Of a DNA stretch of 64,000 nucleotides, positions 62,904 through 64,000 are shown piece by piece. The DNA lies in NCBI GenBank assembly GCA_900314555.1, contig OMVQ01000009.1:24337-88336 (forward strand), written 5' to 3'. A program made the position numbers and the translations under genes. Under the pieces are notes generated by a model, which had not been told where the DNA came from, searched no databases, and was given only the letters and a program-made list of their open reading frames with translations. Source of the stretch: an uncultured Eubacteriales bacterium. GTDB lineage: Bacteria > Bacillota > Clostridia > Lachnospirales > Lachnospiraceae. The stretch's first letter is position 1. The number at the start of each line of letters is the position of its first letter.

Positions 62904-63497
62904 TTAATTAACCTTTCCTAATTTTTTTAAAGGCCAAACCCGAATCATTACCTTGCCGGCAATCTGATCCTTATCAACACAACCAATTATAGTATTTCTA
63001 CTGTCTATTGATACTGATCTGTTATCACCAAGTACGAAATATTTATCTTCCGGTACCTGGAATGGATATGTAATATTGCTTTCTCCTAATGCCTTCTCAT
63101 TAACATATGGTTCATCGATTACTTTTCCATTTACTTTTACATTGCCCTCGTCATCAATTTCCACAACATCTAAGGGACCTGCAATAACTCTTTTCAATAA
63201 CAGTTTATTTTGCCAATAGAAACCACATATATCACCTGTTTTGAATTTATTTGTTTTATACAGCACAACTATATCATCATCATCTAAGCTAGGCTCCATA
63301 CTCTTTCCCGACACCTGAAGCACCGGTAACATCAGTGTAGCCACAAGAGATGCAATAGCTGCAATAACAATTAAAATATAAATTATATTAAATATTATTC
63401 TGAAGTGCTTCTTTCTGTGTTCTATACGTTCTTTCTCAGCATTTACCTCCTCAGGCGTTGGAATAGGTATTGCATTTTTGTTATTACTTTCATCCAT
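62904..63497 (-). CDS. Pilus-locus signal peptidase I
   Basis: 198 residues, one N-terminal membrane segment (IIFNIIYILIVIAAIASLVA). Serine box LQVSGKSMEPSL, lysine box LLLKRVIAGPLDVVE, and GDNRSVSIDSRN. It differs from the housekeeping lepB in having a long polar N-terminus, and is likely dedicated to the pilins, as in other pilus islands. The start may be the GTG overlapping the preceding TGA (63506) or ATG at 63497; GGTGA before the latter is a good SD. Confidence 0.9.
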   Translation of the reverse strand: MDESNNKNAIPIPTPEEVNAEKERIEHRKKHFRIIFNIIYILIVIAAIASLVATLMLPVLQVSGKSMEPSLDDDDIVVLYKTNKFKTGDICGFYWQNKLLLKRVIAGPLDVVEIDDEGNVKVNGKVIDEPYVNEKALGESNITYPFQVPEDKYFVLGDNRSVSIDSRNTIIGCVDKDQIAGKVMIRVWPLKKLGKVN

Positions 63498-63502
63498 AAT
63501 TA

Positions 63503-63790
63503 TCACCCGTCTATTTTTCGTTTCATATATTCTCTTATCTCTTCCCTCGCCATTCTCTTAACTGACTCTACATATTGGTCAGCCGCCGCCTGTGCAGTTT
63601 CAAATACTTTGTTTAACTTAAGGCTTGCTTCCGCAATAGAACCTGCATTGTTCAAAATAATATTTTTATCATTGAGTATTTTGGTTAATTTCTTATTCTT
63701 ATTCGTAAGGACAATATTTTCCTTCTGAAGCTCTATAATTATATCTATCAGCTCTGCTCTTCCTAATCTTTTTAAATCTCTATCTGACAT
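63503..63790 (-). CDS. Pilus-locus coiled-coil protein, unknown
   Basis: 95 residues. SDRDLKRLGRAELIDIIIEL, then a predicted coiled coil (QKENIVLTNKNKKLTKILND) and a conserved core AGSIAEASLKLNKVFETAQA followed by AADQYVESVKR. Similar proteins open pilus or fibro-slime loci in gut Firmicutes and are sometimes labelled 'DNA repair protein' without support. No membrane segment. It leads the operon and its stop overlaps the signal peptidase start. It may be a cytoplasmic scaffold or regulator of secretion; inference only. Confidence 0.7.
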   Translation of the reverse strand: MSDRDLKRLGRAELIDIIIELQKENIVLTNKNKKLTKILNDKNIILNNAGSIAEASLKLNKVFETAQAAADQYVESVKRMAREEIREYMKRKIDG

Positions 63791-63828
63791 TGCATCACTC
63801 CAAAAATAATATCCTCTATTTTTTTGTT

Positions 63829-63857
63829 ATTATAATAAGAAAAATTTACTCTGTCAA
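63829..63857 (-). promoter_or_regulatory. Promoter of the pilus operon
   Basis: Minus strand TTGACA (63852-63857), 17-base spacer, TATAAT (63829-63834), about 40 bases before the first gene. Confidence 0.8.
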
Positions 63858-64000
63858 TTTATTTTTTGCGATTTTCAGATATTCCCAGCAATATAATCCG
63901 CTACATAAATTCCCGGGTCTTTGACACTTCATTTTTAGAAATATTATAAAAAATCTTTTATTTAAGCCGTTTTCGGTTTATTTTTTTGTCAAATTTTATG
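63858..64000. other. Region upstream of the pilus operon
   Basis: No recognised gene. On the minus strand a 28-codon ORF (MKCQRPGNLC ... ending KIAKNKLTE) runs from about 63939 and its TTGACAGAGTAA end contains the -35 box; no SD is evident. A small hairpin AAGCCG/CGGTTT (63974-63989) followed by ATTTTTTT reads as a terminator on the plus strand, but no plus-strand gene is known. TTTGACAC occurs at 63920-63927. Confidence 0.3.

Noticed and set aside
1..64000. CRISPR array, prophage or insertion sequence
   Set aside because: No regularly spaced repeats, integrase, phage structural genes or classical transposase were found; the Rpn-like gene has no visible terminal repeats.

Overview
The window looks like a chromosomal segment of a low-GC, anaerobic Gram-positive bacterium, most likely a member of the Lachnospiraceae (Clostridia). 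The basis is the AT-rich intergenic DNA, PolC-type replicase, spoIVA (endospore lineage), an [FeFe]-hydrogenase-like protein, sortase-assembled pilus genes, and clostridial gene orders. No species is claimed. Every protein gene I accept lies on the minus strand, so the window is read from right to left; the only plus-strand gene is a tRNA-Leu. Many starts were moved inward from the longest ORF because a Shine-Dalgarno (SD) sequence sits just before an internal ATG, GTG or TTG.

Right end, about 63.8 to 53.0 kb: a complete sortase pilus locus. Behind a consensus promoter come a small coiled-coil protein, a dedicated signal peptidase I, a 1624-residue LPKTG tip adhesin with a fibro-slime type domain, the LPTTG major pilin, a class C sortase, a small IPQTG-anchored pilin and a second sortase, followed by an RsmH-type rRNA methyltransferase and a small conserved protein. 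From 52.6 to 47.1 kb there is an Rpn-like PD-(D/E)XK nuclease and a MarR plus two-subunit ABC exporter cassette.

Middle, about 46.9 to 32.3 kb: a small membrane protein and a bactofilin lead into pyrH-frr-uppS-cdsA-dxr-rseP-ispG-polC, covering pyrimidine supply, ribosome recycling, lipid carrier and isoprenoid synthesis, membrane proteolysis and replication. A nuclease-like unknown protein and a DHH phosphoesterase follow. tRNA-Glu(CTC), cheX, rplS and lepB come next.

Between lepB and rbgA (about 30.2 to 24.9 kb) lie eight accessory genes: FMN reductase, membrane protein, CD3324-like regulator, DUF1062, GNAT, MarR+MATE and nitroreductase. They separate genes that are often neighbours in Firmicutes. 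The housekeeping run then resumes with rbgA-rnhB-ylqG-ylqH-yraN-pgeF-DUF512-der-plsY-gpsA and a MalT/LuxR-type regulator.

Left end, 12.4 to 0 kb: DUF2442, hydrogenase-like protein, spoIVA, a purine permease, a membrane-anchored MutS-like ATPase, tRNA-Leu(CAA), a decayed toxin-antitoxin pair, a zf-HC2 protein, polA, coaE and the start of an FtsA-like gene. The most notable items are the pilus locus, the toxin with an apparent in-frame internal deletion, a hairpin hiding the spoIVA ribosome binding site, three families of intergenic tandem repeats, and a recurrent SD cassette shared by several housekeeping genes.
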